In this document: in pieces, positions 45,453-57,211 of the stretch | How positions within the stretch are numbered: position 1 is the first letter of the stretch | Layout: each line of letters starts with the position of its first letter | The notes under the pieces: model-generated | What the model saw: only the letters and a program-made list of their open reading frames with translations | Databases searched by the model: none | Told to the model about the DNA's origin: nothing | Made by a program: the position numbers and the translations under genes | Assembly: GCA_000497125.2 (NCBI GenBank) | Contig: CM035323.1 | Location: 442,001-506,000, forward strand | Length of the DNA stretch: 64,000 nucleotides | Direction of reading: 5' to 3' | Source of the DNA: Spironucleus salmonicida | Lineage: Eukaryota; Fornicata; Diplomonadida; Hexamitidae

Positions 45453-45647
45453 ATGACTAGTTGGGATTTAAAACAGAATATGAAGGTTACTATATCCGAA
45501 TTTCATGGACAAAAGTATATTGATATTAGGAAATATTATGACAAAGATGGAGAATAAAAACCAACTAAATAAGGCATAAGTCTAAGTCTGGAAGAATTCA
45601 AAAATATTATGGATAAAAAATCAATAATCTTAGAACTATTTTAATGA
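45453..45647 (+). CDS. Transcriptional coactivator PC4/Sub1-type protein, 64 aa
   Basis: The protein starts MTSWDLKQNMKVTISEFHGQ and continues with YIDIRKYYDKDGEQKPTKQG and ISLSLEEFKNIM. This is the complete PC4 core: the KVTISEFxGxxYIDIRxYY strand pair, the Gly-Ile-Ser-Leu turn and the closing helix. PC4 binds single-stranded and melted promoter DNA and assists RNA polymerase II. The acidic N-terminal region of animal PC4 is absent. Three TAA codons are read as Gln, and TGA closes it at 45645-45647. Confidence 0.93.
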
Positions 45648-45656
45648 AGTATTTAA

Positions 45657-46412
45657 TCACATAATTTTACTAATTAATGGCACACAGCACTGATATAACC
45701 AATCAGACCTGGGTTAATCTTTAAGGTGCATTACATATCCATTAGGATATCTTTACCATTTTAAAAACATTGTATATTAATAAAAAGCGTATCCCTCTTC
45801 ATCAAATAGCATTCTATATCCTATTATCATTATTTTTAGATATTCTTCAGCTTTTAAAACAATATATCTATCTTAGCTATTAATCTAAAGTGTTCTGGTT
45901 TGGTTGTCAATTTTTAGTTGAATTTTATTCAATTATTACTCATCAAATGACTAATTACTAAACTAGGATTTTAAAAATGTGAAATCCTCGCATAAATTTT
46001 TTATAAATAAGGAAAAGCCAATAGAATGTGCAGACTAAAATAAAATAGCATATTCAAATTATTCTAAAGGTTTATATGGCAGCACTTAACTAGTTAAACT
46101 TGGTAAAACTTTATAAAAAATAGCACCAGATAAATTCAATTTAACTTGTTATTATATAAATCTTCTTGTAAGCATGCCATACTTAATATCTTAATCTTCA
46201 TCTATAGAAGAACTATCCTAGTGAAAATTTATGTCTTTAGCATAAATACTATTAATTTTAGGATTAATACATGTCGAGTGAAAATTTAAGTAATTGTCTG
46301 ATCTTAAAGGATCAACATTTTATCTATCTAGTTATTTCTGTATATTCTTTAATATTTTCTTCTATTTTAACCTCTTGACTTTAGGTTTAGTAGTTGTAAG
46401 TATTTGATTCAT
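45657..46412 (-). CDS. Unknown protein, 251 aa
   Basis: ATG at 46412 to TGA 45657-45659, 9 bp from the PC4 gene stop. The N-terminal 40 residues are Lys-rich (KPKVKRLKQKKILKNIQKQL). The rest is a globular mix (GAIFYKVLPSLTSQVLPYKP; EQFEYAILFQSAHSIGFSLF; YIVLKAEEYLKIMIIGYRML). No TM. The opposite strand is also open for ~100 codons but breaks, so I prefer this strand. Family unknown. Confidence 0.75.
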
Positions 46413-47118
46413 TTTATAAATTAAATTATCAGTTTTAGATAATAATGTTAATATTAATTTGTAAATAATCGATTATTCTGATATCAATATTATGATAGTA
46501 CAGGAAATTATGTCCTACAATTTTTTGTACCAGATCGTCCATAAATTATCGTATAATCTAATTAATTGTTTTAAAACTAACTTTAATAAATAAAAAACTA
46601 TGATTAATATACTAATTTTAATATATTGCTTTATGTGTACTCAATAACGTTCGAAAGAAACATTTCTTATTATCGTCTGATTCTACGTAACTAAGCACCT
46701 TAACCTACACAATAAAGTTTCTCCTAACTTTTTATTACATAATGAACTTTTTATTACAATTTCCCGCAGCAAGCAATTCTTCAATTCACATATTTTCGAC
46801 CTCTCATCATCGTCCTTATATCACATTTCCCACTTTATCAAACAAGCCTAAATAACCTCACTAGGCTAGTTTTTAGCTGATTTTTACTCTTTAAACCTCA
46901 AATTTCACTATTCTCATTTCCCCAACTTCTCAATTCTCCCAATTTTTAATCCCCATTTCCTCCCATTTTCAACCCCTCAATGTCCCCAATTCGCCCCCTC
47001 CCACTATAAAAATATAAAAATATCAAAAATATCAAAAAACATCAGAATACCTAAAAAACTCAAAAAAACTCAAAAATACCTAAAAACTCAAAATCCTAAA
47101 CCCCCCAAAATCCCCCCC
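46413..47118. other. Non-coding region, A- and C-rich near its right end
   Basis: About 700 bases without a credible frame; TGA is frequent on both strands. 46,900-47,110 is a plus-strand C/A-rich tract with short repeats of the CTCAAAA/TATCAAAA type. It is therefore G- and T-rich on the transcript side of the neighbouring minus-strand gene. Confidence 0.55.
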
Positions 47119-48267
47119 TCACTGCCTACTCTCACTCCGCTCCTAAAGCCCCAACTGCATCAGGCACATGCTGACCTCGTCCATACCGCCCAGGGCGGCC
47201 AGCAGGTTCTGGCCAGCGTCCGAGTCTTCCTGGATGACGCGTTTTCCCAAGTGGGGGCCCTGCTGCGGCTCCGAAATGACCATTTTGAAGTCGTGCGAAA
47301 CGATCGAATTGGACATCGAATTGTTCATTAGCGATAGGGACTGCATCTGGTCCGTCAGCGTCGAAAATTGCGTTTTTGTGAAGTTTTGGAGCGAAATTTG
47401 CGGGGGCGCCGGAATTGTGCTGGGAATCGAATTCGCGATGTCGAAAAGCTGGGAAACCTGCAAGCGCGGAATCGGGAATATTGGGGGCTGCGTTGCCGCT
47501 AGCGGGATTTCCTCGTAGTGCGGGAGCAAAAATTGGGTCGATTTTAGGGGGCTAAAATGGTGAGATTGGGCGGCGGGGGGTCCAAGGGGCTGCGAAATGG
47601 ACGTTTGCTGCTTAATTATCGTGTTGTTTATCTTGCGCTCCAGCTCGACGATTCTGGCGTTTTTGGAGTTTGTGACGTCTTCGGTGAGCTGCTGAATTGC
47701 TGTTGGAATTTGGACTTAAATCTCGCCGGACATCAGCTGATAGACTTCGGGGTTGATTTAGCGAAGAATTTGGTTGTTTCCTTGTATGTAAAGAATCCAG
47801 TTCGAATAAAATTGCTCATAGCGCTATTTCTGTGATTCTGGGTCAGTTTAATAAAGCTATTATAGATCTATGAAATTGAAATTAAGAAAAACTTATAATT
47901 GTGACATTTTCTTACTCTTTTTGAAGTTGTAGAAGGCTTGTCTTAGTGATTGTGGCATGAAAGACTAAAACGAGCGGGGTATAAAAAACTCGACAGTTTC
48001 GGGAAATGTAAAAAGCTTGTACTTTAGCAGCGTTGCGACGTATAAATATAGATCATCTTTTTCGTCTTGTGATAAATTTTGTTAAGAATGTTAATTAGAT
48101 TTTATGAATGAAGAAATAAATGTTTGAACTTAAAAAACTGATTACAAAGTTACTTAGGCGATTGAGCCAAAATCTAATTATTTAAAATTTTATTATAAAT
48201 ATTTTGACAAAGACTAAGCATCTGGTTGATTAAATTTTTGTTTTAAATATTGTTCTATGTTGTTCAT
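47119..48267 (-). CDS. Unknown protein, 382 aa
   Basis: ATG at 48267 (MNNIEQYLKQKFNQPDAQSL) to CAG-TGA 47119-47121. The N-terminal ~190 residues are helical (DDLYLYVATLLKYKLFTFPE), then comes a short coiled coil (NSKNARIVELERKINNTIIK). The C-terminal ~150 residues are Pro/Ser/Gln-rich, ending in a small helix (LLAALGGMDEVSMCLMQLGL). The 5' half is AT-rich, the 3' half GC-rich. Could be a regulatory or adaptor protein; no family recognised. Confidence 0.8.
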
Positions 48268-48320
48268 TATTGTGAATATTGGAGTGGTAAATATAATGAT
48301 AGTATAATATATAGAAATTA

Positions 48321-51300
48321 TCAAATCAGATCCATGTCGTCTAGTTTAAACATATCTCCAAGCAGTTTAATAACGAGTTTTTTACTATTGACATCTTTAA
48401 GGCTATTAAATAATTTGATAGACTGTTCAACACTGCTTTTTGGACTAATAATTGAACATACTTTTAATGCAGATATTATCATATTAATATCATTTAATTA
48501 TTATAATTATTTCATTACACCACGAAATTCTCCTTTGTATATTTATTGTAAAGCTGAATTTAAATTGCTTGCATTAGTCCATTTTAAAATAACACTAACA
48601 CATGTCTGATTATCTATAAATAAAATGAATGTATCAATAAATTCTAATATAAATTTAGTGTAATCATTATCATTATAATGTAAAAATAAATCAAAAATTT
48701 CCTAACTAAATAAATTTTACCTTAGCTTTAAATTAATTTGGTTCTTAAATTCTAAAAGATTGTAACCTAAATTTTACATAATTTACAAAAGGGAGGATAT
48801 GACTTGCTCTTCAAAATTGTTAGTTAAAAATTATAAGAATGTACTTCTCTATTCATTTTCTATCTTAAATATTGGAAAATTAATATTTTTTATATGTTAA
48901 TATAAAAATAATTAATAGTTTATTGTTTATGTAACGTTAACAAAATAATCTAATATTCTACTAAAGTTTTCTACAGAAGGTGACAATTCTAATTCTGATA
49001 AACAAATTAAGAAATTAAATAGTTCTGCTGCTTGTTAATATTTTTTATTAAGTGACTAAGTAATGGTTTATTCTAATACATAGTGTTTTCGTAGTTTTAA
49101 AATCATTTTATAATAATCATCTAGTGAATTAAATTTAATTAAAGATTAGTCTAATCTTGAAAATATTCCAAGAATTCTAAAATTTTCAAAATTGGTGTGA
49201 TTAATATGTGGATAGATAGAATACAATATTAATAGACTAATTAAGTTGCCCGTATAAAGTTCTATATCTATTTTTCCTAACATTATTAATAACGCGCTAA
49301 AAATTGGATCTTCTAAGAATTATTCTGATTATTGCATTAAACCTGTAAGAGTATCCGTTATTAAGCCGATAATAGATTTTTAAAATTCTATTTATTACTC
49401 ATTCATAAATTGTTATAATAAGGTTTCATATATCGAAATAGAGCTTGTATCTTTTTAAAGTTAAGAGATTATTACTAAATAAAATAATAAAATATTATTA
49501 AATATGAGTTCTTTACAGATAGTTATTAAATTTCTTGGGTTATTAGTTTATATTAAGTTTAAAATGCAACCAGAAATAATTTAAGTTTTACTGTTATCGT
49601 TAAGGTTCTAATAATCTATTATTTTTAATAATAATTAACAATTTTCTTCATTTAACGGACTATTATATAAAATTTCACATAAAAATTCAATATCATCATA
49701 TTTCTTATAATCTAAATACTGTCTTAATGTTAACACATCATCTAAATATTATTCGTTAGTTAATATTGATTTTTATAAATAATTAGTCACATAGTCTATT
49801 TATATAAATGTATTTATACTAGTTTAAGAACCTATACGAATAAGTTTCTATAACAATTAAATTGGATTTTTTATCATAGAAAATGGCCCTTAATATGTAA
49901 TATTAAATTTTTCTTTCTATACATATACTGACTAAAGTGTCTATTTCATTAAAAATTTAGTAATAGGTGATTATTTAATAAGTTCAAGTACTATAATTAA
50001 AAATTATTCCAATAAGACAACATTGGGCTAACTACATTCATCTATAAAATGTTAAAATATAATTTCAAGTATACTTGAACTAGGATTAACTTCAAATATT
50101 CTAGTGAGAAGACACACAATTCTTGGAGCTATCTATGTATCATAAAATTATTTTGAATTTTAATCATCTTATAGGCTAAGTAAACTTAATGCTTTGTTCA
50201 TCATTAATAAGACTATTTTATTAGAAATATTAAAATTAGAAATAATGTCAATAAAACAATCCAAAGTCAATACAGCAGCGTGAAAAATTTAACTAATTTT
50301 TCCCTAAACAAATATTTATTATGTATAAATGGGTAAAAGTCCTAGTGCTGCAAATATATCCTGATAATATTATGGAATAATATACTCCAAATATTGTTCC
50401 TAATAATAATTTTTAGTAAAATAATTACTCATAATTTAGTAACCATTGGAATCAGCAATTTATTAATAAGTTAGTGACTATTAATCTGTAACTATAAATT
50501 TATTATTTTAAGATTTAGTATAAATAACTTTAGATGGTTTAAAGCTAGAGTGTACTAATAAGTATTAAATTACGATCATTATTTAAGGAACAAAATAATT
50601 ATTATCTATGTTATTAGACATTTTAGTAATAAATTAAATAACTTGGCAAATTTAAATAGCATTTAATATTTATGTTTTATAAATATTAAATTATAAGAAA
50701 TATTAAAACATTGAAATAAGGTTTTCTGTGATCATCTTAATCTCATTTTTGTTAGGAACATATATTTTCATATGTTGTTAGCTAGAAGTAACATCTTCTT
50801 CCGCAAAGTTAGTCAATATATCCCTAACAGAAGCATTATTCAGTGAAACCTAAAATATTTATAGTTGATATTTATTAGCTAGACTATTAGTTTCTTGCAA
50901 ATTTTTAAGTAATAATAAAATTGCCATGAAAGAATTGGCTGAAATAGCTTCTATTAAAAATTAAATATCATATTAGTCTTTAGTATTATAAGTATTTAAT
51001 AATAATTCTTTACATTCGTTAGTAATAATACTTTATTGTGGTGATAAATTATACTATTAATAACTTTAAGAAGTAAAAGTTGTAAGTTTTTGAACAAAAC
51101 CTAATATTTATAATCTATACGTGAAGCTAATTTCAAACTAATTAGTCGAATTCCTAGAATAATTTAATACTTTAAATATTTCGTAGAATTAATATGATAT
51201 ATCTGTATTCACAGAACTTAATATATCAAACACAAATAGTAGTATTCCTTTATAATATTTATTCTACTCTGAAATTGTAAACTACTAAACTTTCATGCTT

Positions 51301-53579
51301 AGTATTTTTTCATCATATTCTGATTCTTCAACCGTAATACTTTAAATACTTGCCTCATTTAACTCTTATTCTAAAAATCCCTGATAATTAAGTTTCATTT
51401 CCTCTTTCTTTGAAGAATATTGCCACTTAACTCCTGGTAGTAAATTAGAATATGATAATGCTTTTTCAATTTTTGCGTTAGAAGATTTATAATAATTTTT
51501 CAAGAGATTAGAATAATTAGTAAATTTATTTAACAAAGTAATAATGTCAATTTACTCGTTTTATGATTATTTTATCTTAAAAAAATTTTAGTAAGATACT
51601 ATCTATTTCTATACGCATTCTGGTGAAAATAATGTTATATTAATGTCCAGTAAACTTTTTCTGAAATCAAATATGGATTTAAAATCATCATCCTCTTGAT
51701 ATATTAAAAATTAGGTGAATATTGACATCCATTTCACGAAATTAATTTTTTGATCCAACATTATGTCTATTACTTCATAATTTTTAATATTTCCATTTTA
51801 TAATAGCCCTTGTATCATATTTATAATAGTAATAGATAAATTCTTTTATTTAAAATTTAAAATTTTCTTTTTATTTGGATCATTACAAACACTATATTGT
51901 CTATAATATAAAGTATTAAATAAAACCTTCAATATGCATTTTTATAATTCATGATTAGTTTTAATCAAGACTAAAACCTACTCTAAATAATTAGTATTTT
52001 TACTTTCCGAAATATACTCTATCATTATAGCAAAAATATCGAACAACCGCTAGTTTTAGTTTTTAACTTAAAATTCATTATAAATGCATAGAATTTCAAA
52101 ACAAAAATCTTTTAAATGTAAGTAGTATTTTAGTCTAGTTTCTTATTCACCACTCAAATATTATACATCCAATTACTAAAATGAAACAAGTGTTTATCCT
52201 GTAGTCTTTTAATACTTTAGTTCATCATAAATAAACAAATAAAACTAAGACCCGAAAAATTATAAGGTTTCATCAATATCAATATTATATTATTATCTTT
52301 TTATATCTTTACACAACAATGACAATAGTTTTAACACTTATAATTTATTATCACTTTACATATAAGGTTCAAGAATATCTTATAACGAATCGATATTCTT
52401 AATTAAAGAAATCTCTATTGTGATAATTAATCTATCATTAATACTTGTTAAAAATTCTTATTAATATTAAAGACTGAAAATACTAAATATTATTTAAACT
52501 ATATTTTGAAGCATTAATTTAATAATAGAAACTGATACAGTAGAGTTTTAATTTTTGTTAAAATTAAATAGCTTAAACGTTTATTATTATTGCTATTTAA
52601 GTTAGCTATCTAAATTCATCTAAATTACATCCTATGTCATCTCTACAATAAATAAAATTTAATCTTGTATAATTTTATTTTCTTGTTATCCATCTTTATA
52701 GCCTAATATTGCAATAACAAAAGGTGACTTTAGCTAGCTCGCAAATTACTTTGTAAGCTAAGTTTAAAATGTTCTAATCTATAGAATTTATTCTAATAGT
52801 TTGTGTAAATTTTGTATGAAAAATTAATGTAAACTAGAAACTGATGCGACATCAATGAAATATAGTGAAGTAAAATAAAATTTACATAGATATACTTTAA
52901 TTGGTTAATTTAATGTTTAATTAACGATTTAACTTAACTATGTAAAAATAACTAATAACTATTAATGATACTATTAAAAAATTTACTTAATTATATCCTT
53001 TTGAAGCTTTTTGAAAATAAATAGAATCATAATGCAAAATAAGAATGCAGTTTCTTCATTAAATGAATACTAACAGCTTAATATTTACTTAAGTATTTTT
53101 TCAGGTTCACAAAATATTGACATCATAAGCACAATAACACTATTTATCTGAACTTAATCTTTATCAGACTCACTTAGAACTTTTCGTATACTAACTTATT
53201 CAATAGCACCAGAGTAAGATTTAAAAATTGTTTAAATGTTATTAATTTTTAGTTCAAGAATTAGTTTTTCTATTTAAATCTAATTTTAGTTAGCTTATAA
53301 GCTCGATAGTTATACATTAAAACTGCCTTTAAATTAAGTTTGTAAGTATTACGAAAATCTGTATATGATTATTTACTATGTTTATAAATTAACATCAATA
53401 ATAGATGCTAAAATTAAATAAGGTAGTATATCTTATTCTTTAATAATTTATTCAACTATGAAATCCTCCAGTACTTTACGTGGAAATTATTTTATAGCTA
53501 AAATAGTGATTTCTTTTAAATTATGATCTGCTAACTACATGCACAATAAAACTAAAGTTTAGTTAGTGGTATCAGACAT
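48321..53579 (-). CDS. Very large helical protein, 1752 aa
   Basis: ATG at 53579 (MSDTTNQTLVLLCMQLADHN) to TGA 48321-48323: 1,753 codons without TGA, with hundreds of TAA/TAG Gln codons, so the frame is certain. It is composed almost wholly of short amphipathic helices rich in L, I, N, K, Q and Y, with no TM and no catalytic motif I can see. The pattern resembles HEAT/ARM-type solenoids (exportin-, Nup- or vesicle-coat-like), but I cannot align it to a family. Uniformly AT-rich. Confidence 0.85.
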
Positions 53580-53643
53580 TTGTATTTACTTATATTTTAT
53601 TATTTATATAATAATAAAAATAAATTGTTGATTTAAAATCGAA

Positions 53644-55392
53644 ATGGAATTAAGATAAAATAGTTTTTCAGAAGAGAACTTATAACCAAAAATTTGGTGG
53701 TCTAGATTATTAAAGTATGTTCACTCTAGCTTTTTTACAAAATTTTTAACGTTTTAATCGACCAGATGTTATGTAATAGATTTTTTATCCAATTTATTAT
53801 CTTTTCCACAATAAAATTAATTTATATAATATATAGATATCGAATCGCTATTACCATTTTTGTAAAATGTAAAAACTCTAAAGGTTAGCTAAATTGCTAC
53901 ACTAACAGTGGATTAATTAATAAATATTCTTAGCCATCTACCATAACTGACAACACTGTATTTACCAGGATATTTTTTATGTCACTCAGTTGTTTTAATT
54001 TAATTAATTCATTATAGCAAACTAACAAAACTACGGATAACAGGTGAATTGAAGTTGATAAGTTGTTTTGAACTTTTATCTTCTGCGAAAAAGCTATAAT
54101 TTTTTTCATGTGAACACCCACAATTTATTGAAGAGGATTCAGAAATAATAGATAAAGCATTCTACTCTAAGCCTATAAAAATACAAGGCTTATCATGCTA
54201 TATATAAGGAATTAACTCGCCATCCACATCACTTTCATTACCATATTATGAAAATTTATAATTTATTAATATTACATTGCTTGATGAATCTTGTTTTGAG
54301 CTTAAACACAATCAATTAAAGAAGATTATAATTACCTCCTAAAAGAATATTAAAGTATTTAGAATTAATTGTCCTCATTTATAAGAAATATAAGTATTAT
54401 AAGATGCTTATATAACCCAGTAAAATTTTTTCTATCTAATGAATTAAAAATATATTTAATAAATTATCATCAATGTGTATGGAGAAATTAATTTGAATAA
54501 TTCTTAGTCAAATGAATCACTAGAATGCTTAAAAATAACTAATTAAAAGATTAATGCCGCAATTTTAGATGAAAATGTATTGAAAGCTAGTATTATATAA
54601 TAAATTGCCTTCTATTACCCGAATATTAAAACGCTTGTTATAAAAAATATTAACACAAAAGTTATCGATAAGCATATGTTTTCTCTTCTAGTAAATAGTA
54701 AATAACTCTCAAAGCTAGTAATCTCATGTGACAATAATTTCTAGGAGACGTTATATTTTGCTCAAGAAAAACCAAAAGATAATTTCTTTTTGTAAGATAA
54801 CGAGGAAATAAATTCAATGAAATAAGCCCTTCTCTATGAGAATAAAATTTAATATCTTACCTTAGAAAATATTTCAATCACCGACTAATTTTCTTACGCC
54901 CTATTCATCTACCAACACAATTATTCACTGAGAAAAATACAGTTCAACAACTTAAAGTTCATTACGGATACCTCAATTTTCCTATTGCTTACGTCAACAG
55001 AAATAAAACAAACCAAAATTTAACAGGTTGGACGAAAAGCTTTCTCCTGCCCGATTTCGGACGCATGCCAGTCGGATGCCACCAACAGTGGCCCCTGCAA
55101 TTTCCTTCTTAACAAATCGCTTCAGGAGTCTGAAAAATCCTTCGTGTCATCGTTTTCCATTCTGTTTTTTGACGGCATCATCGAAGAGCAAGTAATGTAC
55201 CAGCTGGAGGACCTGCAGATCATTAACTGCAGTCAGATAAGCAGGAAAATCTGCAACGCGCTCTATCTAGCTGGTTATTGCCTAATGAACGTGCAGCTGA
55301 GTATTCCGCTCAGCGAAAAGTTCATCAAAAGGATCTAGAAGCAGCGCCCGGGGATCCAGATAGAGGGGCTGAGTCTACGCTTGTAGAATTGA
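53644..55392 (+). CDS. LRR-type (F-box-like) protein, 582 aa
   Basis: ATG 53644 to TGA 55390-55392. After a helical N-terminus that could hold an F-box (IWWSRLLKYVHSSFFTKFL) come irregular leucine-rich repeats of the Cys-containing type (LPQLTTLYLPGYFLCHSVVL; LECLKITNQKINAAILDENV; IQYLTLENISITDQFSYALF; EDLQIINCSQISRKICNALY). The last ~130 codons turn GC-rich. There is no signal or TM. Possibly a ubiquitin-ligase adaptor or scaffold; the F-box is only suggested. Confidence 0.8.
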
Positions 55393-55403
55393 GAAATTTA
55401 AAA

Positions 55404-55544
55404 ATGACGGAGGTCTATTTAATAGAGCAGAAAGTTGCAGATTTTGAGTGCAAAATCGCGCTGTTCCATCCGTTCAGAGCACAGCTGAAGAGGAGGGAGA
55501 CTAAGAATCCTAGATTCCGTAGGGAACCGCAGGATTTCAAGTGA
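55404..55544 (+). CDS. Small basic protein, 46 aa
   Basis: ATG 55404, only 11 bp after the previous stop, to AAG-TGA 55542-55544. The product begins MTEVYLIEQKVADFECKIAL and ends in a basic region (PFRAQLKRRETKNPRFRREP). The NAG-TGA ending and tight spacing to both neighbours resemble true genes here. It might be a small ribosomal or nucleic-acid-binding protein (inference from charge). Confidence 0.5.
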   Translation: MTEVYLIEQKVADFECKIALFHPFRAQLKRRETKNPRFRREPQDFK

Positions 55545-55564
55545 GCAATTGTTCAGTTTAACCG

Positions 55565-56707
55565 TCAAATCTCACCAGCATCTTCAAGTTTTTTCGTTAT
55601 ATCAGACATTATCGCGATAATGCGCGACTTAAATAACGCTCCAGCCTCGCCACGCACAACGCGGTATAAAATTTCACCAATTTCTTCCAACTGCGCATCG
55701 CTCGCTCCCTAGTGCACTATGAACGGAAATCCGATTCTAATCCCATTTTAATTTTTCGCTCCTATTTTTTGACCATTTACAATAATTCCTGCAGCGCGGA
55801 GCTCGTTTTCGACATCTGGTGCGCACTTGAGCACGAAGTAATGCATGTCGGTTCCTCCAGTATAAATTTCTTCTGTACTGAATTTGGCGCAGATTTCCTT
55901 GCTGAATCGCAGAATTCTCCGGTTCTTGTCACGGAATTCAGCGCTATCTGCCTCAATCGCCGCTTGTGCAATTCCTGCAATATTGCTCATGAAGGGTCCT
56001 CCCTGAAGGCCCGGGAAAACACTCTTTTTGACTCCGTCACCGATCAAAATGGCACCACGTGGCCCTCGGAATGTCTTGTGTGTCGTGAACATCACCGAAT
56101 CGCAGAAGGGAAATGGGTTGTGGTTCACATCGCTCAGGATCAGACCAACGTTGTGTGAAACGTCGCCGTGGAGGTGCACGTTGTACTAGTCGCATAAAAT
56201 ACGCGCTTCTTCCCAATTTACGTCTCTAGGATAAGCAGATGAACCAAGAACGAGCATTTTTGGGCGAAATTACGCAAGTTTCTGTTCAAGATTTTTGGGG
56301 TTCGAAAAATGCTGAAAATTATAAATTTTGCTCGTCATAGAGACGCTGGAGCCATGAGAAAGGTGTCCACCTGCATTCAGTGTCATGGACAGGATTTTAT
56401 CACCAGGGTTCAAAAAGGCGTTGTATGCAGCAAGATTCGCACCGGAGCCAGCATGCGCTTGGCAGGTGATTTCTTTGTTTGTTTTAGTAATCTTTCGTAT
56501 TTATTATTCACATAGCAGCTCAATTTTATCAGCATTTTCGCATCCCTGGTAGTATCTTTAATTCGGAGCCCCTTCTGCATACTTCGACTGGATTCTTGAC
56601 GAAAGTAGGGAAAGTACTGCATTGGATGGAAAATTTTCAGAAGCTATAAGATTTAGTGTATTTGTTTAACGAGCTAATTCTTAAGATAATATATTTTAGA
56701 TTTACAT
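55565..56707 (-). CDS. Serine hydroxymethyltransferase, 380 aa
   Basis: The start ATG-TAA (MQIQNILSQELARQTNTLNL) leads into the SHMT hallmark [19 protein letters not shown]. Then follow [35 protein letters not shown]-like ([12 protein letters not shown]), [13 protein letters not shown], the PLP-lysine motif [35 protein letters not shown] and [12 protein letters not shown] is at 55565-55567. At 380 residues it is shorter than bacterial GlyA (~417) and eukaryotic SHMT (~460). No presequence is obvious. It interconverts serine and glycine with tetrahydrofolate; in Spironucleus SHMT is reported in the hydrogenosome, fitting the mitochondrial-type Hsp70 in this window. Confidence 0.95.
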
Positions 56708-57211
56708 TTTAAATAGATTATATTTATATATTATATAAATATATAATAATTGCTATTAGGTGAGAGTATTGTTATTAATAGATAGTTTTAGTTATAAGCA
56801 AACTACCATACACGGAAAATGAAGACATGGGCTCGGATCTGCGACTAATTATATGATGCTATCGTAGATTTATAGTGTTAATAGTTTAACGGTGTGCAGT
56901 TGCTATGCTAACAATTTTAAAATTACTCATACAATGACTAATAAATTAATTATCATTTATTTTATAAAGCTGGGTATACTCTCATTAGTTTATAAGTATG
57001 GAGTTTCAATTGAGTTAGTTTATCTGTAAATAAGTAGAAAAATTGGACTAGGTGGTAAGATTCTTTTCGGTCACACACAATTTGTTTAAATAGGATAAGC
57101 AAATAAGTAATATTATATACTAATACCTATAGAAAACTAGGGTTATCTTAGCTGGTAGTTTTAAAATAACCACAGTAGTTATAAAAATATAATATAAATA
57201 ATGATTCGAAC
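56708..57211. other. AT-rich intergenic region
   Basis: About 500 bases upstream of SHMT. A 64-codon plus-strand frame (56,819-57,013) exists but is within chance for this base composition. No RNA gene recognised. Confidence 0.5.

Noticed and set aside
45664-46220. Plus-strand frames after the PC4 gene (MAHSTDITNQTW... and a second frame)
   Set aside because: The frame breaks at TGA after ~100 codons and would need a frameshift, while the minus strand gives one clean 251-aa frame over the same DNA.
56819-57013. 64-aa plus-strand ORF upstream of SHMT
   Set aside because: Length is within chance for AT-rich DNA when only TGA stops translation; no supporting context.
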